This document shows positions 7,783-15,510 of a stretch of DNA of 21,427 bases, piece by piece. A program made the translations under genes and the position numbers. The stretch's first letter is position 1. The number at the start of each line of letters is the position of its first letter. The notes below the pieces were generated by a model. It was given only the letters and a program-made list of their open reading frames with translations, searched no databases and was not told where the DNA came from. The stretch is taken from positions 1-21,427 of the forward strand of contig URDQ01000028.1 in NCBI GenBank assembly GCA_900546675.1, read 5' to 3'. This DNA is from an uncultured Porphyromonas sp. (GTDB lineage: Bacteria > Bacteroidota > Bacteroidia > Bacteroidales > Porphyromonadaceae).

Positions 7783-9315
7783 ATGAAAAAGATACTCGTC
7801 GGACGCCAATGGGGCAGCACGGATAGTTATATCCTCGAGCGTGATCATCTCTCCATCCACGACCTTGTGGAGCGTGTCGCTCAGCGCTTTGTCGCGGAGC
7901 TCAGGAGTATCTCAGACCTGCCACAAGGCATCGTCTATGTCTTTGCTGGTCCTGGCAACAACGGAGCAGATGGCCTAGCTATCGCACGGCGCTTACTGCA
8001 GGAGGGACACCGAGTACACTGCTACCTCTTTTGCAAGCAAGAGGAGGAGCTCTCGGAGGCTTGTGCTTGGCAACAGACGAAACTTCAGGAGTTTCACCCA
8101 GACGCTCTGACCATTGTCGCAGATGAGTTTCAGCCCCCGCTCTTGACCGCTCAGACGCTCGTCATCGATGCGCTCTTTGGCACAGGACTCTCGCGTCCTC
8201 TAGAGGGAGGCTTTGCCGTGCTGGTAGATCAGCTCATCAATGCTTCGCCAGCCACCGTCATCGCTGTAGACATCCCCTCGGGACTCTATGACAAGGACAA
8301 TAGCGAAAACAACCTCCAGGCGATCATCAAGGCGGACTACACCCTCACCTGCGAAAGCCCCAAGATAGCCCTACTACTATCGGACAATGAGTGCTACACA
8401 GGCTCACTGCGCCTTCTCTCGCTCAGTCTCAATATGGACGATGACCCCGCCATACAGACGGACTACTACCTCTACGCACCGCAGGATGCCCGCAGAGCCT
8501 TGAAGCCACTCTCGCACTTTGCACACAAAGGAACACAGGGCCATGCGCTCCTCATCGCAGGCTCCGAGGCGATGGCGGGAGCAGCGATGCTGGCTGGTAT
8601 GGGCGCTATGCGATCGGGACTGGGCAAGCTCACGATGCATCTACCTAGCTCACTGGTTCAGCTTGCGAACACGCTCCTTCCGGAGGCTCTTGTGGAGAAG
8701 GACAAAGAGGAGACTATCGTTGGTACTCTTTCCAAAGAGTTACACAGCTATCAAGCTATCGCCATGGGGCCTGGCATTGGCACAGCACCGATCACACTGC
8801 ATCTCTTGGAGCATCTGCTACAAAACATACAGCCCGCCACACCGCTACTACTTGATGCCGATGCGCTCAACCTCCTAGCACTCCACCCCGAGCTGCTGAG
8901 CGTCCTGCCTAAGGATACCATACTCACGCCACATCCAGGCGAGCTGGACCGCATCACTGGAAGTTCTCTCGATGATCATCACCGCCTGACGAAAGCGCAG
9001 GAGCTAGCTATGGAGCAAGAGATTATCATCGTACTCAAGGGGGCTAACACTGCCACCTGCCTGCCCACGGGCGAGGTTATCTTCAACAGCTCAGGCACAC
9101 CAGCCCTCGCCACTGCGGGTAGTGGCGATGTCCTCACGGGCATCATCCTCTCGCTCTTAGCACAAGGCTACGCACCAGCCGAGGCAGCACCGCTAGGCGT
9201 CTACATTCATGGCTTGACAGCCAATCATTATGGCGAGCGACACTCGCCACGTGGTATGATAGCCCGCGATATAGCAGAGATGCTGCCCGCTGTCCTCAAG
9301 ATGGTCGAGCAGTAA
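7783..9315 (+). CDS. nnr: Bifunctional NAD(P)H-hydrate epimerase / ADP-dependent NAD(P)H-hydrate dehydratase
   Basis: Repairs damaged NADH and NADPH. The N-terminal YjeF_N domain (about 1-220) epimerises the hydrate; motifs are FAGPGNNGADGLAIARRL (54-71), DALFGTGLSRPL (129-140) and VDIPSGLYDKD (162-172). The C-terminal ribokinase-like domain (about 235-508) dehydrates the S-form using ADP. Its motifs are MGPGIGT (328-334), DADALNLLA (358-366), LTPHPGELDRI (381-391), VLKGANTA (417-424) and the nucleotide/anion-hole signature ATAGSGDVLTGI (443-454). At 510 residues it is a normal-length fusion, as in E. coli YjeF. It sits 69 bases after lpxA and 34 before the DUF4230 genes; a shared transcript is likely but there is no pathway link. 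Confidence 0.94.
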   Translation: MKKILVGRQWGSTDSYILERDHLSIHDLVERVAQRFVAELRSISDLPQGIVYVFAGPGNNGADGLAIARRLLQEGHRVHCYLFCKQEEELSEACAWQQTKLQEFHPDALTIVADEFQPPLLTAQTLVIDALFGTGLSRPLEGGFAVLVDQLINASPATVIAVDIPSGLYDKDNSENNLQAIIKADYTLTCESPKIALLLSDNECYTGSLRLLSLSLNMDDDPAIQTDYYLYAPQDARRALKPLSHFAHKGTQGHALLIAGSEAMAGAAMLAGMGAMRSGLGKLTMHLPSSLVQLANTLLPEALVEKDKEETIVGTLSKELHSYQAIAMGPGIGTAPITLHLLEHLLQNIQPATPLLLDADALNLLALHPELLSVLPKDTILTPHPGELDRITGSSLDDHHRLTKAQELAMEQEIIIVLKGANTATCLPTGEVIFNSSGTPALATAGSGDVLTGIILSLLAQGYAPAEAAPLGVYIHGLTANHYGERHSPRGMIARDIAEMLPAVLKMVEQ

Positions 9316-9349
9316 CGCCACTCCTATTATTATATAGTACCGCATAGTT

Positions 9350-10045
9350 ATGAAGCATCTTCGGTACCTATGTCTCTTACTACTCTCGGCACTGCTCTGT
9401 ACACTCGTGAGCTTGCCTAGTTGCTCCAAGCGCAAGAAGCCCGAAGAGCTACTACAAGAGGCGATCGTACAGCAGTATCAGAGCGTTGGCAAGCTGCTTC
9501 TTACGGAGACGACCCTCCAGAAGGCGGTCACCCTACAAGATCCCAAGATCTCCTTTTACGATATTGATAGCTTCAAGGACTTCGCCACATGGCTGGGCAA
9601 CCAAACGAAGGTTGGCAATCGTGTCGGCATCTACTCCTTTAATGCGACACTGGTGAGCTATACCGACTTGACAGGCTTCTCGGCAGACGATGTGAGCTAC
9701 GACAGCGACAAGCAGCAGCTCACCGTCTACATATCTCCTATACAGGTGGAGCTACGAGGGCGAGACTTCACGCTAAGAACCGAGTACGAGTACGTCGCCC
9801 CCCTGCGAGATGCTATCACCCCGCAGGATCGTGCCCGTGTCAAGAATCGAGCCTACCAAGTGCTCCAGCAGGAGATCGCTACCAATGATCAGCTCGTCGC
9901 TCAGATACGACAGCGCTCTATCGAGAAGCTCCGCCGATGGCTCACGCAGCTCCTCCTCTCCTACGAGCTCCCCCCCACGGTCGTCATTGTAGAGCGTGGC
10001 TCAGCACTCGCACAGCCCAGCACTCACTTCTCATCACCACAGTAG
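9350..10045 (+). CDS. DUF4230 domain putative lipoprotein
   Basis: A 231-residue protein with a long hydrophobic signal (about 5-22) and a lipobox-like LPSC, so C25 may be lipidated and the protein membrane-anchored. After the Cys come basic residues (SKRKK) and then the DUF4230 region, recognisable by GKLLLTETT, a VGIYSFNATLVSYTDL stretch and a helical C-terminal part ending in PPTVVIVERG. The function of DUF4230 is not known to me. It forms a pair with the next gene, which has the same plan and the same SCSK stretch after its hydrophobic segment. The frame is intact and codon use resembles the neighbours. Confidence is high that it is a gene, moderate for the family name. Confidence 0.75.
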   Translation: MKHLRYLCLLLLSALLCTLVSLPSCSKRKKPEELLQEAIVQQYQSVGKLLLTETTLQKAVTLQDPKISFYDIDSFKDFATWLGNQTKVGNRVGIYSFNATLVSYTDLTGFSADDVSYDSDKQQLTVYISPIQVELRGRDFTLRTEYEYVAPLRDAITPQDRARVKNRAYQVLQQEIATNDQLVAQIRQRSIEKLRRWLTQLLLSYELPPTVVIVERGSALAQPSTHFSSPQ

Positions 10046-10057
10046 CTTCTCAATCCT

Positions 10058-10684
10058 ATGGGCAAATGGCTTAAGCGCATTCCTTATATACTCCTAGCGA
10101 TACTGCTTCTAGTCGGTATCGTCCTCCTGTGGCGTAGCTGTTCCAAGAATAAGAGCGAGGACTACAGCGATGTCGTTACGCACGCTATGACCGTTCGCTC
10201 GATCGAGGAGGTACTCAAGCTCTCTACAGGCGAGTGCTATCAGGAGATTCCTATGGTCGACACGATCGATGGTATGGTGCTGGCATACGTCATACAGGCT
10301 CGCACCTATATAGACTTCGACATAGACCAGCTTCCCACGCATCTGCAGGGCGACACGCTCTATGTACAGCTCCCTCCAGAAGAGGTCACCCCTCACGAGC
10401 TAGGCTACACCGTGATCGATGTACATCCGCTACGTCAAGGCTTTACCACGAAGACACTCACCGCAGAGCAAGAGAATAGGGCCAAGCGACGCATCCCGCA
10501 GCGGCTCATCAACGAAGTGTACCGCTCAGGCTACATCCGCAATGCACGACAACAAGCACGCGAAGAGTTGGCACGCTTTCTCTCCATCGCTCACCCTACG
10601 GTCATCGTCGTAGACCGCTATCCCGATGGGGTGCGAGGAGCCTTCTTTGCGGATACGGTTTACCTAGACCATCGCACGCTGTAA
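10058..10684 (+). CDS. DUF4230 domain membrane-anchored protein
   Basis: A 208-residue protein with one N-terminal hydrophobic segment (about 9-25) preceded by basic residues (KWLKR). That suggests an inner-membrane anchor with the rest outside the cytoplasm. A Cys (C28) follows, but WRSC is a poor lipobox. The body matches the DUF4230 plan of the preceding gene: RSIEEVLKLSTGE, a YVIQARTYIDFDID strand pair, an Arg/Gln-rich helical region and PTVIVVDRYPDGVRG at the end. It starts 12 bases after the previous stop, so the two are almost certainly co-translated and probably arose by tandem duplication. Function unknown. A promoter-like sequence for pnp lies downstream, so this gene probably ends the cluster. 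Confidence 0.75.
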   Translation: MGKWLKRIPYILLAILLLVGIVLLWRSCSKNKSEDYSDVVTHAMTVRSIEEVLKLSTGECYQEIPMVDTIDGMVLAYVIQARTYIDFDIDQLPTHLQGDTLYVQLPPEEVTPHELGYTVIDVHPLRQGFTTKTLTAEQENRAKRRIPQRLINEVYRSGYIRNARQQAREELARFLSIAHPTVIVVDRYPDGVRGAFFADTVYLDHRTL

Positions 10685-10727
10685 GAGGGGCTAATTCTTG
10701 TAAGATGTGGAACTTGTGCAGAACGAA

Positions 10728-10760
10728 TTGCTGTAATCTGCATTAGTTTTTGTAACTTTG
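10728..10760 (+). promoter_or_regulatory. Putative promoter of pnp
   Basis: TAACTTTG (10753-10760) is an exact match to the Bacteroidetes -7 consensus TAnnTTTG. A TTG at 10728-10730 lies 22 bases upstream, close to but slightly longer than the usual distance from the -33 element. The implied transcript starts near 10767 and has a leader of about 45 bases before the ATG at 10813. Confidence 0.55.
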
Positions 10761-10812
10761 GACGATTTTATCGAGGTATAAGACAATAGAACTAAGTAAT
10801 CAGACGATTTTT

Positions 10813-13023
10813 ATGATCAATCCGGTCAACAAGACAATCACCCTACCCGATGGTCGCACGATCACCATCGAGACGGGTAAGCTTGCTAAGCAAGCCGACG
10901 GTGCTGTCACCGTCACCATGGGCTCTACCGTACTACTCGCAGCTGTAACTGCTGCCAAAGAGGCTAAGCCCGATGTAGACTTTATGCCACTACAGGTAGA
11001 GTACAAAGAGAAGTTTTCAGCCATAGGTCGCTTCCCCGGAGGCTTCACACGCCGTGAGGGACGCGCCTCAGACTATGAGATATTAACTTGTCGCCTAGTG
11101 GACCGCGCACTGCGTCCACTCTTCCCCGATGACTACCACGCAGAGGTTTATGTAAACATTATCCTCTTCTCTTCTGATGGTGTCGATATGCCTGACGCAC
11201 TCGCTGGGCTAGCAGCTTCGGCAGCTCTAGCGGTCTCTGACATTCCTTTCGGAGGTCCTATCAGTGAGGTACGTGTAGCACGCATCGATGGGGAGTTTGT
11301 CATCAATCCTACCTTCGAGCAGCTAGAGCGTGCCGACATTGACCTGATGGTCGCAGCTACGCTCGACAACATTATGATGGTCGAGGGCGAGATGGAAGAG
11401 GTCCAAGAGGAGGATATGCTCGAGGCTATCAAGGTAGCTCACGAGGCTATCAAGGTACAGTGCCAGGCTCAGCTAGAGCTCTCGGAGGCTGTCGGTAAGA
11501 TGGTCAAGCGTGAGTACCCCGCTGAGGAGCAAGACGAGGAGCTACGTGAGCGTATGCAGCGTGAGCTCTACGACAAGATCTACAAGGTGGCTACGGCTGG
11601 TACCGACAAGCACGCTCGTGGCGATGCCTTTGAGGCAATCGTTGAGGAGTTCAAGGCGCAGTTTACCGAAGAGGAGCTCGAGGAGAAGGGTATGATCATC
11701 GACCGCTACTACCACGATATGGAGAAGGCGGCTATGCGTCGTATGATCCTCGACGAGGGCAAGCGTCTCGATGGTCGTCGCACCGATGAGATACGTCCTA
11801 TCTGGATCGAGACGGACTGCCTACCAGGTCCTCACGGGTCGGCTATCTTCACACGTGGTGAGACACAGTCTCTCTCTACGGTGACGCTCGGCACCAAGAG
11901 CGATGAGAAGCTAGTCGACGATGTACTCAACTACGGCAAGGAGCGCTTCCTCCTGCACTATAACTTTCCACCCTTCTCTACAGGCGAGGCAAAAGCTTCG
12001 CGCGGCATCAGCCGTCGTGAGATCGGTCACGGTAACCTAGCACACCGTGCGCTGAAGCGCATGATCCCCGAGGACTACCCCTACGTGATCCGTGTGATGA
12101 GTGATATCCTTGAGTCCAACGGATCCTCCTCTATGGCAACGGTCTGCGCTGGTACGCTCGCACTGCGTGATGCGGGTGTTCAGATGAAGAAGCCGGTCTC
12201 GGGTATCGCTATGGGTCTCATCAGCGAGAACAAGGGTACCAACTACGCTATCCTCTCCGACATCCTTGGCGACGAGGATCACCTCGGCGATATGGACTTT
12301 AAGGTGACAGGTACGCGTGACGGTATCACCGCTACGCAGATGGACATCAAGGTCGATGGTCTGAGCTATGAGATCTTAGCAAAAGCTTTGGCACAGGCTA
12401 AGGCTGGTCGTATGCACATCCTAGACAAGATCGAGGAAGCACAGCCCGAGGCTCGTCCTGATATGAAGCCTCATGCACCACGCATTGAGACGCTCCGCAT
12501 CGGCAAGGAGTTCATCGGAGCTGTCATTGGCCCGGGCGGTAAGATCATCCAGGGCATTCAGGAGCAGAGTGGTGCCACGGTCAACATCGAAGAGGTGGAC
12601 AACTATGGTATCGTCGAGATCAGTAGCTCCAACAAGGAGTCTCTCGATGCAGCTCTAGCTATGGTACGTGGCATCGTCGCCACCCCCGAGGTGGGCGAGG
12701 TCTACAAGGGTACCGTCTCCTCCGTGATGCCTTACGGTTGCTTCGTACAGTTTATGCCAGGCAAGGATGGACTGCTTCACATCAGCGAGATCGACTGGAA
12801 GCGCTTTGCCACGATCGAGGATACAGGTCTCAAGGAGGGCGACACGATCGATGTCAAGCTCATCGAGATCGACCCCAAGACGGGCAAGTTCAGCCTATCT
12901 CACAAGGCACTCCTACCTAAGCCCGAGGGCTATGTAGAGCCTGAGCGTCGTCCACGCCGTGAGCGCCGTGACGATGGCGAGCGCCGTGAGCGCCGTCCCC
13001 GTCGTGAGCGTCATGACGACTAG
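10813..13023 (+). CDS. pnp: Polyribonucleotide nucleotidyltransferase (PNPase)
   Basis: 3'-to-5' phosphorolytic exoribonuclease, working as a ring-shaped trimer on mRNA and sRNA. In 736 residues the order is RNase PH domain 1 (about 10-145, with FMPLQVEYKEKF and GGFTRREGR), a helical linker, RNase PH domain 2 (about 320-540, with SAIFTRGETQSL), a KH domain (GPGG at 573-576) and an S1 domain (from about 628, GEVYKGTVSSVMPYGCFVQF). Active-site aspartates D487 and D493 are present in GDEDHLGDMDFK. The tail after 705 is Arg/Asp/Glu-rich and is encoded by an imperfect 27-base tandem repeat (15 identical bases at 12955-12969 and 12982-12996). It may add RNA contacts (inference). It has its own promoter-like sequence and a hairpin right after the stop. 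Confidence 0.97.
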   Translation: MINPVNKTITLPDGRTITIETGKLAKQADGAVTVTMGSTVLLAAVTAAKEAKPDVDFMPLQVEYKEKFSAIGRFPGGFTRREGRASDYEILTCRLVDRALRPLFPDDYHAEVYVNIILFSSDGVDMPDALAGLAASAALAVSDIPFGGPISEVRVARIDGEFVINPTFEQLERADIDLMVAATLDNIMMVEGEMEEVQEEDMLEAIKVAHEAIKVQCQAQLELSEAVGKMVKREYPAEEQDEELRERMQRELYDKIYKVATAGTDKHARGDAFEAIVEEFKAQFTEEELEEKGMIIDRYYHDMEKAAMRRMILDEGKRLDGRRTDEIRPIWIETDCLPGPHGSAIFTRGETQSLSTVTLGTKSDEKLVDDVLNYGKERFLLHYNFPPFSTGEAKASRGISRREIGHGNLAHRALKRMIPEDYPYVIRVMSDILESNGSSSMATVCAGTLALRDAGVQMKKPVSGIAMGLISENKGTNYAILSDILGDEDHLGDMDFKVTGTRDGITATQMDIKVDGLSYEILAKALAQAKAGRMHILDKIEEAQPEARPDMKPHAPRIETLRIGKEFIGAVIGPGGKIIQGIQEQSGATVNIEEVDNYGIVEISSSNKESLDAALAMVRGIVATPEVGEVYKGTVSSVMPYGCFVQFMPGKDGLLHISEIDWKRFATIEDTGLKEGDTIDVKLIEIDPKTGKFSLSHKALLPKPEGYVEPERRPRRERRDDGERRERRPRRERHDD

Positions 13024-13034
13024 ACGATAATAGC

Positions 13035-13067
13035 TAGAGTTGCTGTGTCTCCACACACAGCGCTCTA
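13035..13067 (+). terminator. Hairpin just after pnp
   Basis: TAGAG (13035-13039) pairs with CTCTA (13063-13067), and GCTGTGT (13042-13048) with ACACAGC (13055-13061), leaving a six-base loop and a small internal bulge. No U-run follows, so it may serve as a 3'-end stabiliser or a factor-assisted stop rather than a classical intrinsic terminator. Confidence 0.45.
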
Positions 13068-13083
13068 CTAAGACTAAATATAG

Positions 13084-13166
13084 GGAGTCACCAATCACAA
13101 GATTCTTTCGCTACCTCTGCTGTGAGCATGTTATGAGCGGGAGTTGTGGTTGGTGACTTCTTTTTC
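13084..13166 (+). terminator. Long multi-stem hairpin with U-rich tail (terminator or small RNA)
   Basis: GTCACCAATCACAA (13087-13100) pairs with TTGTGGTTGGTGAC (13144-13157), with a single G-U pair, and extends outwards through further pairs to 13084/13160. Inside the 43-base loop, 13106-13112 can pair with 13136-13142, and TGCT (13118-13121) with AGCA (13125-13128). A T-rich stretch (TTCTTTTTC, 13158-13166) follows at once. As a terminator the stem is unusually elaborate. A structured small RNA or a regulatory leader cannot be excluded. Confidence 0.5.
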
Positions 13167-13176
13167 TATAACTTTG
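13144..13176 (+). promoter_or_regulatory. Putative promoter of the FHS transporter gene
   Basis: TAACTTTG (13169-13176) is identical to the -7 box proposed for pnp. A TTG at 13144-13146 lies 22 bases upstream, the same spacing as there. The start site would be near 13183 and the leader about 20 bases. The -33 part lies inside the 3' arm of the long hairpin just upstream. Confidence 0.5.
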
Positions 13177-13201
13177 CAGCGGATTAGACCAGCAAGTTCG
13201 T

Positions 13202-14482
13202 ATGCCAACCCCTTCGACAGGAACCAAACCAAACTATCTTGGGCCTTTTATAACTATGGTGATCATGATGACCGTCATCGGCTTCATCACGAGCATCAAT
13301 CAGCAGTTTCAAGCACCCATCCAGAGCGCCTATCTACACTCTGCAGGTGGGTGGACCAATAGCTTTACGACGCTACTCATCTTCGCCTTCTTCCTCTCGT
13401 ACCTCGTGCTAGGACCTACCTCGTCACGCTTTGTCGAGCGACATGGCTACAAGATGACCATCGTCAGAGGGTTGCTATTGTTGGCTGGAGGTATCCTACT
13501 CTTTGTCCTCTCGGCACTGCTCTTTATGCACACCTCGCTGTGGATCACGCTCTCCGAGACCGTGCAGCTACCTGTGAGCTATCTGATCTTCCTCCTCGGC
13601 TCCTTCGTCTGTGGAGCGGGGATCACATTTATGCAGTCATCGGTCAATCCTTATCTCATCGCTTGTACTGTCCCTGGCACCTCTGCTGTACAGCGACAAA
13701 ACATCGGTGGCGTAGGCAACTCGACGATGACTATGCTAGCTCCACTCTTTGTGTCGATGGTTATCTTCGGCGGAGTGGAGGATCTGAAGGATGTACAGAT
13801 CCAAGAGGTGATCGTGCCGATGATCATCTTGATGGGTGTCGTACTCATCCTCTCCTACGTAGTCAAGCGACTCCACGTACCGCATATCGAGGGGACGACC
13901 AGCAGTGAAGATGCCCAGGTAAGCTTCAAGACCGTGTGGAGCATACGACGTGTGCGACTCGGTTGCATAGCGCTCTTCTGCTATGTCGGCGTCGAAGTCT
14001 GCATCGGTGCCAACATCATCCTATATGGGCAAAACGACCTTGCGCTGAGCTATAACACCGTCGCTCTCTACGCTACACTCTACTGGGCAGCGATGCTGGC
14101 AGGACGCTTCATCAGTAGCTTCTTAAGCCGTGTCTCCGACCGCACATTGTTGTGGACCACCACGCTCCTCTCCGCTATCCTCATCTTGATCGCTGTCGTG
14201 ACCAATGAGCCTTACTGGCTCATCGCTGTAGGACTATGTCACTCGGTCATGTGGGGCGCTATCTATTCGCTAGCACTCAAGGAGCTAGGTAGCCTAGCCA
14301 CGAGAGCCTCAGGCGTACTCCTGATGGGACTCATCGGAGGTGCACTCTTACCATTCTTACAGAGCTTGTTAGCAGACCTCCTCGGAGGGTACCACTACAC
14401 CTGGCTACTCGTCGTAGCTGGAGAGCTATACATGCTTTACTACGCTTTGGTCGGCTCTCGCTTCGAGAGTGGCAAAGCGTAA
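13202..14482 (+). CDS. MFS sugar transporter, FHS (FucP-like) family
   Basis: A 426-residue inner-membrane protein with about twelve hydrophobic segments in two halves. Family signs are GPFITMVIMMTVIGFITSIN in helix 1, the loop RFVERHGYK after helix 2, and GAGITFMQSSVNPYLIAC (about 140-157), which matches the conserved helix of fucose:H+ symporters. QRQNIGGVGNSTM and the second-half CYVGVEVCIGANI helix also fit. FHS proteins carry L-fucose, glucose, galactose, N-acetylglucosamine or similar sugars with protons; the substrate here cannot be named. No sugar-catabolism genes sit beside it. A promoter-like box lies 26 bases before the ATG, so it probably starts its own transcript; the next gene begins 32 bases after its stop. 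Confidence 0.85.
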   Translation: MPTPSTGTKPNYLGPFITMVIMMTVIGFITSINQQFQAPIQSAYLHSAGGWTNSFTTLLIFAFFLSYLVLGPTSSRFVERHGYKMTIVRGLLLLAGGILLFVLSALLFMHTSLWITLSETVQLPVSYLIFLLGSFVCGAGITFMQSSVNPYLIACTVPGTSAVQRQNIGGVGNSTMTMLAPLFVSMVIFGGVEDLKDVQIQEVIVPMIILMGVVLILSYVVKRLHVPHIEGTTSSEDAQVSFKTVWSIRRVRLGCIALFCYVGVEVCIGANIILYGQNDLALSYNTVALYATLYWAAMLAGRFISSFLSRVSDRTLLWTTTLLSAILILIAVVTNEPYWLIAVGLCHSVMWGAIYSLALKELGSLATRASGVLLMGLIGGALLPFLQSLLADLLGGYHYTWLLVVAGELYMLYYALVGSRFESGKA

Positions 14483-14514
14483 TCAATCAGGATCTATTCA
14501 CTTTAATCAATCAT

Positions 14515-14931
14515 ATGAATATGAAAAAGTTTATGCTAATCGTAGCTGCTGGTCTAGCACTAGTAGCTTGCAACACGGAGAAGAAGGACGCAACTACTAC
14601 TGTAGACTCTACCGCTATTGTCGCAGAGGCTCCTGTAGTTGCTGAGCCTGAGGTCTTCAACTACGCTACGGCTGATGGCAAGCAGCACTTTGAGCTGACC
14701 GTCACAGGCGAGAATCGTGAGAACGCAACGCTCAAGGATATCGAGGGCAATGTCGTCTACGAGATGAAGAACGCTGTTAGCGCTGATGGTGCTAAGTGGG
14801 AAAACGAAGAGGGCGTCTACTTCTGGACGAAGGGTGATGCTTTCTACTTCGGCAAGGGCGAGGAGCAACTCTGTGAGGGTACTCTAGTCGTCGAGGCTCC
14901 CGCTGAGGAGGCTGCTGTCGTTGCTGAGTAA
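14515..14931 (+). CDS. MliC-like lipoprotein (putative C-type lysozyme inhibitor)
   Basis: A 138-residue exported lipoprotein: basic N-terminus, hydrophobic core and lipobox LVAC with C19 as the lipidated residue. A Thr/Ala/Val-rich spacer (20-48) leads to a small beta-rich domain. That domain has the MliC pattern: Y-x-x-x-DG (50-55), SADGAKW (89-95) and FWTKGDAFYF (103-112) ending in C120. In MliC proteins a Ser and a Lys of these two motifs contact the lysozyme active site; here they would be S89 and K106. The first cysteine of the usual pair is replaced (NYATADG), so the normal disulfide cannot form. A second ATG at 14521 would drop two residues. The tail is Ala/Glu-rich. Family assignment rests on motifs only. 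Confidence 0.7.
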   Translation: MNMKKFMLIVAAGLALVACNTEKKDATTTVDSTAIVAEAPVVAEPEVFNYATADGKQHFELTVTGENRENATLKDIEGNVVYEMKNAVSADGAKWENEEGVYFWTKGDAFYFGKGEEQLCEGTLVVEAPAEEAAVVAE

Positions 14932-14950
14932 TTGCAGCTAAGACTACATA

Positions 14951-14996
14951 TCATGCGAAGGCAAGCTAGTGACCGCATTAGCTCGTCTTCGCATGA
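14951..14996 (+). terminator. Long hairpin after the MliC-like gene
   Basis: TCATGCGAAG (14951-14960) pairs perfectly with CTTCGCATGA (14987-14996). After a short imperfect part, AGCTA (14964-14968) pairs with TAGCT (14979-14983), leaving a ten-base loop. It starts 19 bases after the stop codon. The tail (CTCTATATATTAG) is only weakly U-rich, so it may be a terminator or a 3'-end protecting structure. Confidence 0.55.
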
Positions 14997-15030
14997 CTCT
15001 ATATATTAGTATCACCGATCGACCTATGCT

Positions 15031-15480
15031 ATGGCGACTCCTCTCCAGCGCTGGTGGACTTCGTTAGGACATAGCGTCCACTCGCCGACCGCCTTCCGGC
15101 TTATCACCTTAGTGCTAGACCAGCGTGGTGTAGCGTACTACCCTGAGCATCTAGAGGAGCTACCCGAGGGTACCGACCTCCTAGACCGCCAGCAGAAGCA
15201 ACTAGCTCTCCAGCTACTCAACCAGTGGCCCCTCACGCAGCTCGTCACGCAGTACGACAAGACACTAGCCTACGATCGCACACTCATCTTATGGCAAGGC
15301 GCACCACTAGCAGAGATGCCGTGGGGGAGTGGCTCGATCCTTTGGCATATAGGAAGTAAAGTGCCAAAAACATTTCGCCAGAGAGAGGCTGGTATGATGA
15401 TCGACTATGCGGGCGGACAACTACTCTTCCTAGATCGCAAGTTGCCTCGCCAAGACTTCTGGACACGTATCAGACATTAA
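15031..15480 (+). CDS. Hypothetical protein resembling a Bacteroidales methyltransferase without its core
   Basis: A 149-residue protein. The N-terminus (GHSVHSPTAFRLI at 13-25, then AYYPEHLEEL) resembles the start of Bacteroidales class I SAM-dependent methyltransferase-like proteins that begin with an HG-x-HSPF-type motif. The C-terminus (MMIDYAGGQLLFLDRKLPRQDFW, in part 122-144) resembles the end of the same proteins. The glycine-rich SAM-binding core that should lie between is absent, and the length is well below what I would expect. It looks like a relic or a repurposed short form. The frame is clean, with codon use like the neighbours, which argues against a recent pseudogene. There is no signal peptide. 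The gene lies 30 bases before the cobalamin adenosyltransferase gene and is probably co-transcribed with it. Function unknown. Confidence 0.6.
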   Translation: MATPLQRWWTSLGHSVHSPTAFRLITLVLDQRGVAYYPEHLEELPEGTDLLDRQQKQLALQLLNQWPLTQLVTQYDKTLAYDRTLILWQGAPLAEMPWGSGSILWHIGSKVPKTFRQREAGMMIDYAGGQLLFLDRKLPRQDFWTRIRH

Positions 15481-15510
15481 CCCTATTACCTACTCAAACA
15501 AGCTACAACT

